From Colius striatus (Eukaryota > Chordata > Aves > Coliiformes > Coliidae), in NCBI RefSeq assembly GCF_028858725.1, contig NC_084772.1, positions 12,717,048 to 12,781,047 on the forward strand: DNA of 64,000 nucleotides, given 5' to 3'. Made by a program: the position numbers and the translations under genes. Position 1 is the stretch's first letter; each line of letters opens with the position of its first letter. The notes under the pieces were generated by a model. It was not told the DNA's origin and made no database searches. It saw only the letters and a list, made by a program, of their open reading frames with translations. Below, piece by piece: positions 53,725 to 62,600 of the stretch.

Positions 53725-53797
53725 AAAGCGGCGGCGGCGGCTCCCGCGGCTGCCCGTGCCGGGGCCGGAGCGCGCAGTGCGCGCCGCGCCGTGCTTT

Positions 53798-53872
53798 GCA
53801 TCGCATCGCATCGGATGGCATCGCATCGCATCGGCTCGCATCGCATTGCATCGCGCCGCACCGCACCGCGCG
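53798..53872 (+). repeat. GCATC pentanucleotide array, 15 units
   Basis: There are fifteen in-register 5-bp units, eight of them exact GCATC. Variants recur every fourth unit: GGATG, GGCTC, GCGCC. The array therefore has a 20-bp higher-order period seen three times before it decays to GCACC/GCGCG. Nearly every unit boundary makes a CpG. Confidence 0.95.
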
Positions 53873-53896
53873 CCACGCTCGCGCCTTCGCTCCCCC

Positions 53897-53936
53897 TTTT
53901 TTTTTTTTTTCGGTTTTTTTTTTTTTTTTTTTTTTT
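53897..53936 (+). repeat. Poly(T) tracts T14-CGG-T23
   Basis: Two T runs (53897-53910 and 53914-53936) are separated by CGG, inside an otherwise GC-rich island. They are not flanked by recognisable retroposon sequence. The exact length may be unreliable in sequencing. Confidence 0.9.
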
Positions 53937-54052
53937 GGAAAGTGCCTCTTCTTCAAACTAACTCGTCTCTTGGCTCCGGAGGAGAAGCGGCGGAGGGGTG
54001 GTTTTTTTAAAGCTACAGGACCCGTTTGCAGCCGCCCCGCTTTGATAGCGCT

Positions 54053-54054
54053 GC

Positions 54055-54086
<32 letters not shown>

Positions 54087-54089
54087 GTA
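54053..54089. repeat. Alternating TG/CG tract, Z-DNA-prone
   Basis: Unbroken purine-pyrimidine alternation runs for 37 bases: a (GT)n run, a GCGCGCG core, then another (GT)n run. CG and TG alternation is the sequence class most prone to Z-DNA, here within the KCTD15 CpG island. Confidence 0.9.
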
Positions 54090-54312
54090 TGTTTTGTTTT
54101 GCTCCGCTCCAGCATGGGCAGCGCCGGCGGAGCCCCGCGGCCCGGGGTGCCCGCGCTGCCGCCCCGGCCCCGGCTCTGAAGACGGCCAAGCCCCAGCGCG
54201 GCGGAGGCAGCGCGGCTCGCTCCGCGCTCTCGCATGGTACACGCGGAGCCGCGGGGGTCGGGCGGGCGGGGTGCCGCGACACGGCACGGCACGGCACGGC
54301 GGTGCGCGGCGC

Positions 54313-54339
54313 GGGGGTGCGCGGGCCGGGGCGCGGGGG
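54313..54339 (+). other. G-quadruplex motif
   Basis: Four G runs (GGGGG, GGG, GGGG, GGGGG) are separated by loops of 5, 2 and 3 bases, which fits the G3+N1-7 rule. More G runs follow directly to 54353. Confidence 0.7.
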
Positions 54340-54542
54340 CTGGCGGCGGGGCGGCTCGGCACAAAGGGAAGGCGGGCGACAATGGGGAGCGCCGCGTATG
54401 GAAAACACGGGCGGGCTGTGAATGAAACTCTGGCGCCAGTGAGAGTGGAAGGCTTGGTTTGGGGTAGACTTCAAACCACTCTAGGCTATAGTTTGCATTT
54501 CTGTTCCTGCATGCGATGTGGCACACTTCTGCAAAATTAATA

Positions 54543-54573
54543 CATTAGCCTGGCTAATGCTAACCACCATTGG
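54543..54573. promoter_or_regulatory. ATTA/TAAT palindrome next to an inverted CCAAT box
   Basis: CATTAGCC-T-GGCTAATG (54543-54559) is a perfect palindrome with 8-bp arms and a 1-base centre, and carries a homeodomain core on each side. Ten bases later CCATTGGCT reads AGCCAATGG on the minus strand (CCAAT core at 54569-54573), a good NF-Y site. The pair lies in a non-repetitive, CpG-moderate stretch between two islands. It is probably a promoter-proximal or enhancer element of KCTD15. Confidence 0.5.
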
Positions 54574-54958
54574 CTGCGCGGAAAATGTACGGGATCGGGG
54601 ATTCGGGGTTGCCTTTTTTTTTCTCGCATTCATCTAAGACATCTCCTTTCTTGTTATGTGAGAATAAGTAAAGGACGCCATGTTGTGCGCTTTTTTTTTT
54701 TTTGTGGTTGAATTTTAGCTCTGGGCACACAGTGTGTTTCAAAGGAAAAGGCAGAAGTTGAGTGACCGGGTGCGTTGCTTACTGGTGATTTCCCTGACCA
54801 TCAGCAGGGAAAGGCATTTGGGTGACGTGAAACTTGAACTAAATAGACTGGAGACTGCCGGAGATAGGCGGGTTGCGGGGCGGGGGGGAAGGAGAAAGCC
54901 TTTTCTCTCTCCTTTTTTTTTTCCTCTTTTTTTTTTCCCTGTTCTTTTTTTTTTCCAG

Positions 54959-55232
54959 TAACCAGAGCTCCAGAGGGAGCTCCCCCCTCCTCTGGAAAAG
55001 TTTTGGGCACGGTCTCCTCTGTCACTCGGTCCAGTGTTCAGTGAAGCAGCGTGGAGTTGTGTGCAAATGTTTACGGACTTTTAATTTTGGAGCCGTCGAG
55101 CCCACGGTTTGCAGCCTCCCCCCCCTCCCCCCCCGCTTTGTCTGTAGGCTCAGTTCACGGCGTAAGCAGTTGTCTCGGAGTGGCTCTGGAGGCAGACCCG
55201 AGCGGTCGCCGTCCCTGTTGATAGAGACAAAG
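54959..55232 (+). other. KCTD15: Candidate alternative 5' non-coding exon of KCTD15
   Basis: An extreme pyrimidine tract (about 54896-54956) ends in TTTTCCAG at 54958, an ideal acceptor shape. A donor-like AAAG|GTAATT follows at 55232/55233. The 274-base interval is CpG-rich and has no conserved coding frame that I recognise. It could be an internal UTR exon, or the tract may simply be low-complexity DNA. Confidence 0.3.
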
Positions 55233-55639
55233 GTAATTGCCAAGTCTGTAGCTGTGCCCCTCGGGCTGCGCTCCGCGCAGGCTGGGGACACGCAGGCGTT
55301 GCCACGAAGTCACGGGGGCGCCCGGGGAAGTTCTGCAGCCGGTTATTGCCCCGGAGTGCTGGAGATGGGGCGGTCGCAGGGCTGCAGCGGATGATTTTAG
55401 CCCTAGTGCTCTCCTGTCTCTGCTGGTAAAGAAATGAAGGTCTGCGGGCAGGGAGAGCAGTTCCGCCGAGAAGGCAGTCCGGGGAGCTGCCGGGGAGTAG
55501 CTCTGGTCACGCCGAGTCTCGAGGTCCTGCAGCCCCGGGCCGCCCCCGCTCCGGCTCCCCGGGAGGGCGAGCAGCTTCATGGAAGGTCCTTAAACCTGCC
55601 GTTTTCATTTCACGTCTTAAATGTGCATGAAGGAATTAA
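55233..55639. other. Last CpG-rich block of the KCTD15 island cluster
   Basis: CpG-dense to about 55580, then composition falls to AT-rich. No exon with a recognisable KCTD15 N-terminal extension was found here. Confidence 0.5.
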
Positions 55640-55735
55640 ACTGCACGAGTGAATAACAGCATTAGTTTCAATTAATTTTTATCCTGGCAACAATAAACTT
55701 TAGAAACAAAGCGCTTTTACATCCTTAATTAGTCT
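55640..55735. promoter_or_regulatory. Homeodomain/SOX-type motif cluster at island edge
   Basis: Within 65 bases lie CAATTAATT (55669-55677), AACAAT (55689-55694), AACAAAG (55705-55711) and TTAATTAG (55725-55732). The sequence is complex rather than simple repeat, directly after the CpG island and inside the KCTD15 transcription unit. This is consistent with a developmental enhancer, on motif evidence only. Confidence 0.35.
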
Positions 55736-58700
55736 TGCTTCCCATCTGTAGTCTTTTAAGTGCCTGCTCCTTGATTTAACTTTGTCCCTCCTTCAGAGCC
55801 GCCTCCTTTTTCATTCTTTTTGCTTTTTTTTTTTCTCGTTATCCCTTCCAGACTGCTGCCTGTTTCTTTCCTGCAACCTTTCACCTCCCTTGTCCCTATC
55901 TGTCTGCTCTGCTCTGTGCAGTTTATTTCTACTGTATTTTCCCAACATCAACAGCAGTATTGGTTACCATGGCCCCAAGCTATGTGCAGAGGTGGGAAAG
56001 CTTCATCCGCCCAAAAGTTCTTACACTTTTGAAGTCTTTCTTTTAGTAGGATCTGAAATGTATCATCTAGAGTGTGTATTAAATGAACAGTATTCCTGAA
56101 GGCTTTAGAGCAAGAAAGGCAACACCCTGGAAAATTCTGCAGTCTTTCAGCATTCTCTGCCCTAGGGTTATAGCCCTGGGCACAGAGCTGAATGGAGCTC
56201 TTACAACTGCCTTCTGTTTACCTTTTATGGTTAAAATAACAGCTTAGCAAAGAAGCAACTTCATGGAGAAACGATTCAGTGAAATCATCTCAAGCTGTAG
56301 CAGCATAGCTAGTTTAATCACCCCTAGAGAGCTGAACAACTGTGAGCACAATGGGACACAAAATCATTTTGTGTGTAAATGAGCATGGCATTGTGATTAT
56401 TTCACTTTGCATGGGCAAATAGTTTTTACAAGCAGTACTTATGCAGTTAGCTTAGAAAGGCAGAAAAAGATAAGCTGGCTCTGAAAGATCTTGGTGCATA
56501 ATGTTTGAAAAACTAAATATTCACATAATTTGGGAATCAGGCTCTATTGATTTTGCCTTCAGCAGGTTCCTGTGTTACTTATTAGAGGAGGGTTATTGCC
56601 TGTGCCACTAGTTGGGATGATGCTATATCCTGTTGTAGGCAACTAAATAGCAGGGATTATTTTACATGGTTTAATAAATGAAGTTTGTTAGTGTTTCTGC
56701 GATATTTACCCTTAAGGTTTTAATTTTCACATCAGTATTAGGAAATACATGCATAAAGACTTTCACTGGATAAATACATTTAGGATTTTGCTTTGTGCAT
56801 AAAATAAGTACATTACTCAGTGTGATGAATTTTAGCTATGTTTTACATTAGGAAAAGGCAGGAGTCCTTAGAAATAGGGCACCTTAAGAAATAGTGGGTA
56901 TTTATTTTTTTGGAGCAATAGGAGTGTTTCAGTGCCCTGTGTGGAGAGCTTAGCAATTATGCCCCTTGATAATTTGCTCATACAAAAATGATTGAATTCC
57001 ACCACTTTAATAAAGACATAGGATTCGGGTTTTTTAAATACAAATCCTCTCCAACCAGAGAAAAAGCCTGTGTTTTAATTCCCTTTCTCTTCCCCTCCCC
57101 CAAAAAGCCAGTGGCACCCTCAGTAAGTATGGAAAGCCATAAAAGTTTGAGAACTATTTCAGCTTTCCAGTGATTTTCTATAATTAAGTGTTTTTTCAAC
57201 ACATGCTCTAGCTGAGAGATGCCAAAAGCAGAGGATTGTTCAAAAGGTCCCTCCAGTGAATAGTATAAATTAAATATCTACTGTGTGAGTTTGGCCTCAC
57301 TGAGAATCTCAGACTCTTTACAGATCAAGGAATTTACTGGTATACTAACATTAAACAAAATCCTAAGATAGCAGCAGTGTTTAAATATGCACAAATAGAT
57401 TCAAGTCACTTGATCTTTAGCTATCTGTGCATATTTTAAAATGGAAGTCTGTATTTCGAGACAAATGGTTAAATGTGAGACACGTTTACAGAGGACTGGG
57501 AGCCCTTTGATTTCATTTGGAAATTGTAACAAGGGGTACAGATGAGCCCTAATTAGGCACTTGTTTTGTGAAACTGCGTGAGATTTATTTCTAAGGCAGC
57601 CCTGTACTGTGGGAGATCGGTACCTTTATCATTAGTGATAATAGTTGGGGTCTGAACAAAGACAGGGTTGACATTCAGCCTGGATCTTCTGACCCTTTCA
57701 TTTAAGTGAAGGAGTAGAGAGTGAAGATGAGTTTACAGTGCTCTTTGGTAAGGGAAAAAAAAAACCCCTTTGTCTGTGTTGGCAGGCAGATGAGGCACCC
57801 ACAGATTAGTAAACAGGTCGTAAAAATACTGTAGGTACTTACATATGAAGTTGTTTTTAAAAGTTAGTTCTTTTATTTATGCTTTATGACATATTTACAC
57901 ATAACAGGCTCTTGTGGGAAACAAGAAAGCAACGTCTTCAGTCATGAAAGGATTCAGTCACTTTCCTTGAAGGTGGTGCTGTAGTAAAAATGTTAATGCC
58001 CAATTTCACATCGGCTGACACAGAAGTCCTAGGACAGAGTTGGTATTTGCTTCGTGTTCAGTGCAGATGTCCGTCCAGCCTCCGAAGAGAAAAGGATGTG
58101 GATTCATAATGGGGTGATGTATTTCTGTGCTGTAGATGTAGGAAATTCTTAGGAGCTAACCAAGATGAAATACCGTAAACGGAGATGTTGTGATGACTTT
58201 GTGAAGCTGGCCACATATATTAAGATTTTTCAGTCCTTTTCTGTGTAACTCAGATTTTAGATTTTTTTCAAAGAATGTTGCTAATCGTATGTCCATCGAG
58301 TGGCGTAGCCAGGCATCTTGTGCAAAGTACTGCTCAGCTTTAGATTTCTAAGAAACATTGTCAAAGTAATGTGGGAGAAAAGGGAATTCACTTTGCAGTG
58401 CTGCATGTGGAGTGCTTGTCAGATGTAAAGAAGAGCCTGGATTCTTGGTAGCATGCTTGCAGAACAAAATACCAAGAAAATTAGATTATATTCAGAAATG
58501 TCTTCTGCTATAATGTTTTGCATATGTTGCTTTTCCCATAAGGGGAAGAATGGATGGACATTTTCTTAAACTTTCAGCAAAGGGGTTTTTTTCTGTTTGA
58601 CATGTGCGCCGTCTATACCGATTTAACTGAAATCAGCTTTGAGACGCACGTCTCTTGCGGAGTGAGCTGTGTTCTTCTTCAGAACAGAACTGAGGAATTT

Positions 58701-59340
58701 TCTTTTGCCATGGTTGTCCTGTTCATTTAAGATATTTCAGTATTTTTTGCATTGTATGTCAGCTGAGGATTTTTGGACCCAATTCAGAAATTTCACTAAT
58801 TTTCAAGTCTTTTTAGGGCAGTGAACATGAGGTGGATTGTTGAATTTAGAATTTCACGTGCCAGATTGTACAGTAATTTCTAACGTGTCTTGTCATGAAA
58901 GCATGGGTCAGTTTGTATATCTTCCTGTTTTCATTGCTTCCAGGTGTCAATTGCTTTCAGTTTGAAAGCTTATTAGTTCTTTATGTCTAATATTAAGGCT
59001 TAACTGAAAATTATCCATTTATTTCACAGTTATTGAAAATAGACCAGAAAATTGATCTTAGTTTGATGTGAAATTTACTACATGTATAAACTAAATGCCT
59101 TAGGTACTGAGGAAGTCACTAATTTAGAGGTGTCTCGTTACTGAGACAAACTTGCAAAAACCCCTGAATCCCAATTCACAAATTGGTTATTCGTTTGTCA
59201 GGGGATATTTCACATCTAACACATAAGCCCGCGACCTTTAATTAGAATTTTGCAGTTTGTTTTATGCCCCTTGAGGCTGACACCTTGAAATTTTTTTTTC
59301 TTGATTTCTTATTGCTAATAAGCATCTTTCTCTTCCCCTC
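55736..59340 (+). other. KCTD15: KCTD15 5' intron
   Basis: AT-rich intronic sequence between the CpG-island exon(s) and the first recognised coding exon. No coding exon was recognised. In particular I do not see one encoding the N-terminal extension that human KCTD15 carries before the conserved MSRLS start. Confidence 0.6.
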
Positions 59341-59345
59341 TGGTA

Positions 59346-59455
59346 CTTTGAAGAAAATGATGCAAATACACTTAATTACAGTGGTGGCAATAATTTGTTA
59401 GCTGAATATGTGATCAGGCAGATGCAAAAATGATCTGATTAGATCTGTGATCACA
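59346..59455. promoter_or_regulatory. Octamer, SOX and homeodomain motif cluster before the KCTD15 coding exon
   Basis: CTTTGAA (59346-59352, SOX type) is followed after 7 bases by a perfect POU octamer ATGCAAAT (59360-59367), then TTAATTA (59372-59378). A 10-bp palindrome TGTGATCACA lies at 59446-59455. The group ends within 70 bases of the coding exon acceptor, where sequence is often conserved. Confidence 0.35.
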
Positions 59456-59522
59456 CTGCAAAGAAAGGTAATACGTTGCTACATTTAAGAGAAACTGTTC
59501 TTTTTTGCCTTCCCTTTTGCAG

Positions 59523-59698
59523 GAGGGAAGAAGTATGTCCCGTCTGTCTCTAACACGGTCCCCGGTTTCTCCTCTGGCTGCTCAAGGAATTCCTCTCCCT
59601 GCTCAACTCACCAAGTCGAACGCTCCTGTGCACATCGATGTAGGAGGACACATGTACACCAGCAGCCTGGCCACCTTGACAAAGTACCCAGACTCCAG
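59523..59698 (+). CDS. KCTD15: KCTD15 first recognised coding exon (BTB domain start)
   Basis: KCTD15 is a BTB/POZ protein that restrains neural crest formation by blocking TFAP2A activation and damping Wnt signalling. Its oligomerising BTB fold is related to the T1 domain of potassium channels. The acceptor is a T/C tract ending TTTTGCAG (59522) and the donor is CCAG|GTAAGA, with the exon ending at 59698. The chosen start is the ATG at 59535, with A at -3, which gives [18 protein letters not shown] and then [19 protein letters not shown], the opening of the BTB domain. The exon ends two bases into the arginine codon of KYPDSR. The four codons before the ATG (EGRS) are open and resemble the EGGN that precedes it in human KCTD15 as I remember it, so a longer N-terminus from an upstream exon is possible. 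The [20 protein letters not shown] text is KCTD15-like; KCTD1 differs here. Remaining exons are past the window. Confidence 0.95.
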
Positions 59699-62600
59699 GT
59701 AAGACCTTGGTGTTTGCAGGCTCACTGCTCGTTTCAGTTCATCGCATGAAAAGAACCATATACCTGTGAAGAATATTTCAGTGTGAAATATGATTTATTA
59801 TATATTCACCACTGATGAATAATTCAGTTTTCGATTTATACAGTAACTTCACTGGGGTTCTACAGAAAAAAAAGCCTGTAAAATTTATGTATTATTTAGA
59901 GAGTCTATTCATTTTCCCTCTCAACATCTTCTGCACTCTCCTGGTATGTTTGAAGCACCTGTTGGTGTGCTGCCCTAGATAATTTCCAACTGTACCAAGC
60001 AACTTCTTTCTTTCAGATTTAGGGAAAAAAGAAATCCTTTTTTTCTTCCTTAAGAAAACTGAAGGTGTCATTTACACTGGGACTAACGGATGCTTCTGTT
60101 GACCAGCCAAAATCCTTACCTCAGTAGGATCTGTGTGCCTCAGTGGCTGCAGTCATTTCAGCCGGCTGTGTCTGCTTGCAGCTGCAGGTTGGATTGAATC
60201 TTTGCATGTGTAAAAGTAGCTGGTTTGTGCTGGACAGGTTAGTGACATGGCTGGCAAGATTTCATTAGGTCTGGCCAGTATTACCTCAGAATAGACTCCA
60301 GATATGCCAGATTATTAAAAGATGTGGCATGAGAGTATATTTGTCTATGTGACATAGAGTCTCTTTATTATTTGCCCAAGCTCCCAGTCCCATGGGGTGC
60401 TGGGCGCTGTGAAGGATGGGGGATCCTGGGCAGCATCAGGCCTATGATGGTAGTGTGGAAGGCACTACCATCATAGTGTTAAGGGTTAAAGCACATTCAT
60501 TGGAGCAGTATGTTAAGACATACCTGCTTTTAATTTACAGTTATGACCACTAAACCAGTTCAGCTTTTGTCATTCAGACTGCCTGTTTTTCAGAAGGCTA
60601 AGTGCCTCCTATGTACCAAGAGAAGGTGTGGATGTGCAGTGTCAGGGTGCCCAGCAGACTGGTTAAAGGAGGCATTATCACCTCGAAAGCAAACCAGAGC
60701 CAAGGTCAGCAGGTTTTGTTGCCAGAGGTTTTGCTACTTGTATGGCCAGTATTTCCACCAGGGATCAATTTCTTTTCTTTTTTGGTATGACAACTACTGT
60801 ATAGCTCTAGTTTCATTTAAGGACTTTTCCTTTAAAAGAACTAGGGACTTTTGCACAGATTTGGCAGGTTCCCAAGCAATAAATGACATTTATGGAGACA
60901 CCTTGAAACACCTCTGATGTCATAAAGCATATGGCTGTGATTTCATTCCAAGGAAAGAGAGCAGCTGAAATTCTCTACAGAAAAGAAACAATTATTAAAA
61001 TGCCTATATTTTATGGCCAGGCCAAAACAATATGATTTTTTCCTGGACAGTGTCTGTTTAATGATGTCTGTTTGGTACCACTTTAATCATAGAGAAGAAA
61101 TCTGTTCAGTGGGGAGAGATTTATAAGAGAGAAGCAGACAAATGCTTCATAATATAAGGAAGATTCAGCAGTTGTAATAGAGTAGCACATCTGTTTCCAT
61201 ATTTTAAAATATCATTGTTGACACTGGTTTTAAAATATGCCCCATATCAGACTTATTTAATACAAGCTTCAGTTAATGGAAGCTTTGGGAAGGAGAGTAT
61301 ACATAAATTGAAAGATGTCATTTAAAGAGAATGGAGTACTGATATACAACCTTGTTGTTGTTGGTTTGATGAATAACAAAAACATATTTCTTCAGATTTT
61401 GTACTTTGTTTAAACTGAAAGTACAAAACTGACTGACCAGAGCTCATGTGCTGCCTGATGTTTTGCTGTGCACTGTCTTTTCTTTGTATTGATGTGTTAT
61501 AAGGCTCAAATGCTTTTTCAGCTGCTCAAACTTCAGTTCTTACTGGAGTAAGAGCACACAGGATGAGACCTGTAAATCACATGTATTTTCATTACAAAAA
61601 GTAACCCTTTCCCAGCATCCCAGACAGGCCACCCTTCTACACCCAGCATTATGAAGCTGGATCAAGGGTATTTTTTTTTTCCCTTTAAAAAAAAAAAGAA
61701 TTTGTTTTTCTGCAGGGCTGTGTAGTACATTGGGTTGGTTACCCCTCATTGAGTCTCTTCTCTCATTCTTGGTTAAGGCAAAGTACTTGCAGTTATTTTG
61801 GTGGGTATGGTTGGAGCTCCTGATGGTGCTTTGCTGCCTTGGTGTGTATCTTCTGTAAGACACAGACTGTCTTCACAGTGGTCTGACTGGGAGTAGAATC
61901 CGTGTCTCTCACAGGTGCAGGAGGAAGGAGATAGTTTTTTCTGAGCAAGACATCTGGAAATAATGCCAGAGTACTGTTAGGTTATGCTCAGAGATAATGT
62001 GCATGGCCACGTATGGAGGCATGGCCATACTCTGCATGCAGAGCTTTCGGTATTATTTTGGACAGCATATTAAAGTCCTGCTTTGAGCATGAGTTTAAAA
62101 GCTTCAAATCTAAGGAATCATATATGTAGATTTTATTTCAGCAGAAGATGGAAGCATATGCTGAAATGCTTTGCTAAATCTTAGCTTCAGTCACATAAAA
62201 CAGTTTGCGCTCAGTAAAATCGAAAGCTGTGGGAATAAACTTCCTGTTTATTTGTGTTACAATCTCTTGTTTCTTTCTCCGTGCTCCAAAATCCCAAGTA
62301 GGCTTCTAACTTGTAGTATATACCGTACATGTATGTTTAAGAACACATACAGATTGTGAGCATATGTGTATAAATACAATCAGGGTATCTGTACACAGAG
62401 ACATCAAATGCTAATGGAAAACAGAAAAAACCCTCCGTGTTTATCCTTCCATAGTGTTTTAAAAAGGCCAGATCCTGGTTAGGTCCTGAACAAACTAAGT
62501 TGATATTGGGTTCAGTGGGAGGAAAGCACTCCCAGCAGCTTGCCAGATCAGGCCCAGCAGGAGCAAGTATAGGTATGACCAGTTCCTGCCTATACCTGCT

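Larger units (their letters stand above)
53719..54542. other. CpG island with structured repeats
   Basis: CpG-dense DNA holding a pentamer array, T tracts, a Z-DNA-type tract and a G-quadruplex motif, each listed separately. A further ACGGC pentamer run (four perfect copies at 54281-54300) is present. Long open frames on both strands here are an effect of GC richness. Confidence 0.65.

Noticed and set aside
53714..54526. 270-codon minus-strand frame across the repeat-rich island
   Set aside because: It reads through the pentamer array, T tracts and TG tract, giving repeat-derived peptide with no domain.
59523..59698. KCTD1 as identity of the BTB exon
   Set aside because: The N-terminal text before the shared [16 protein letters not shown] differs from KCTD1 as I remember it and agrees with KCTD15, and KYPDSR rather than KYPESR also favours KCTD15.
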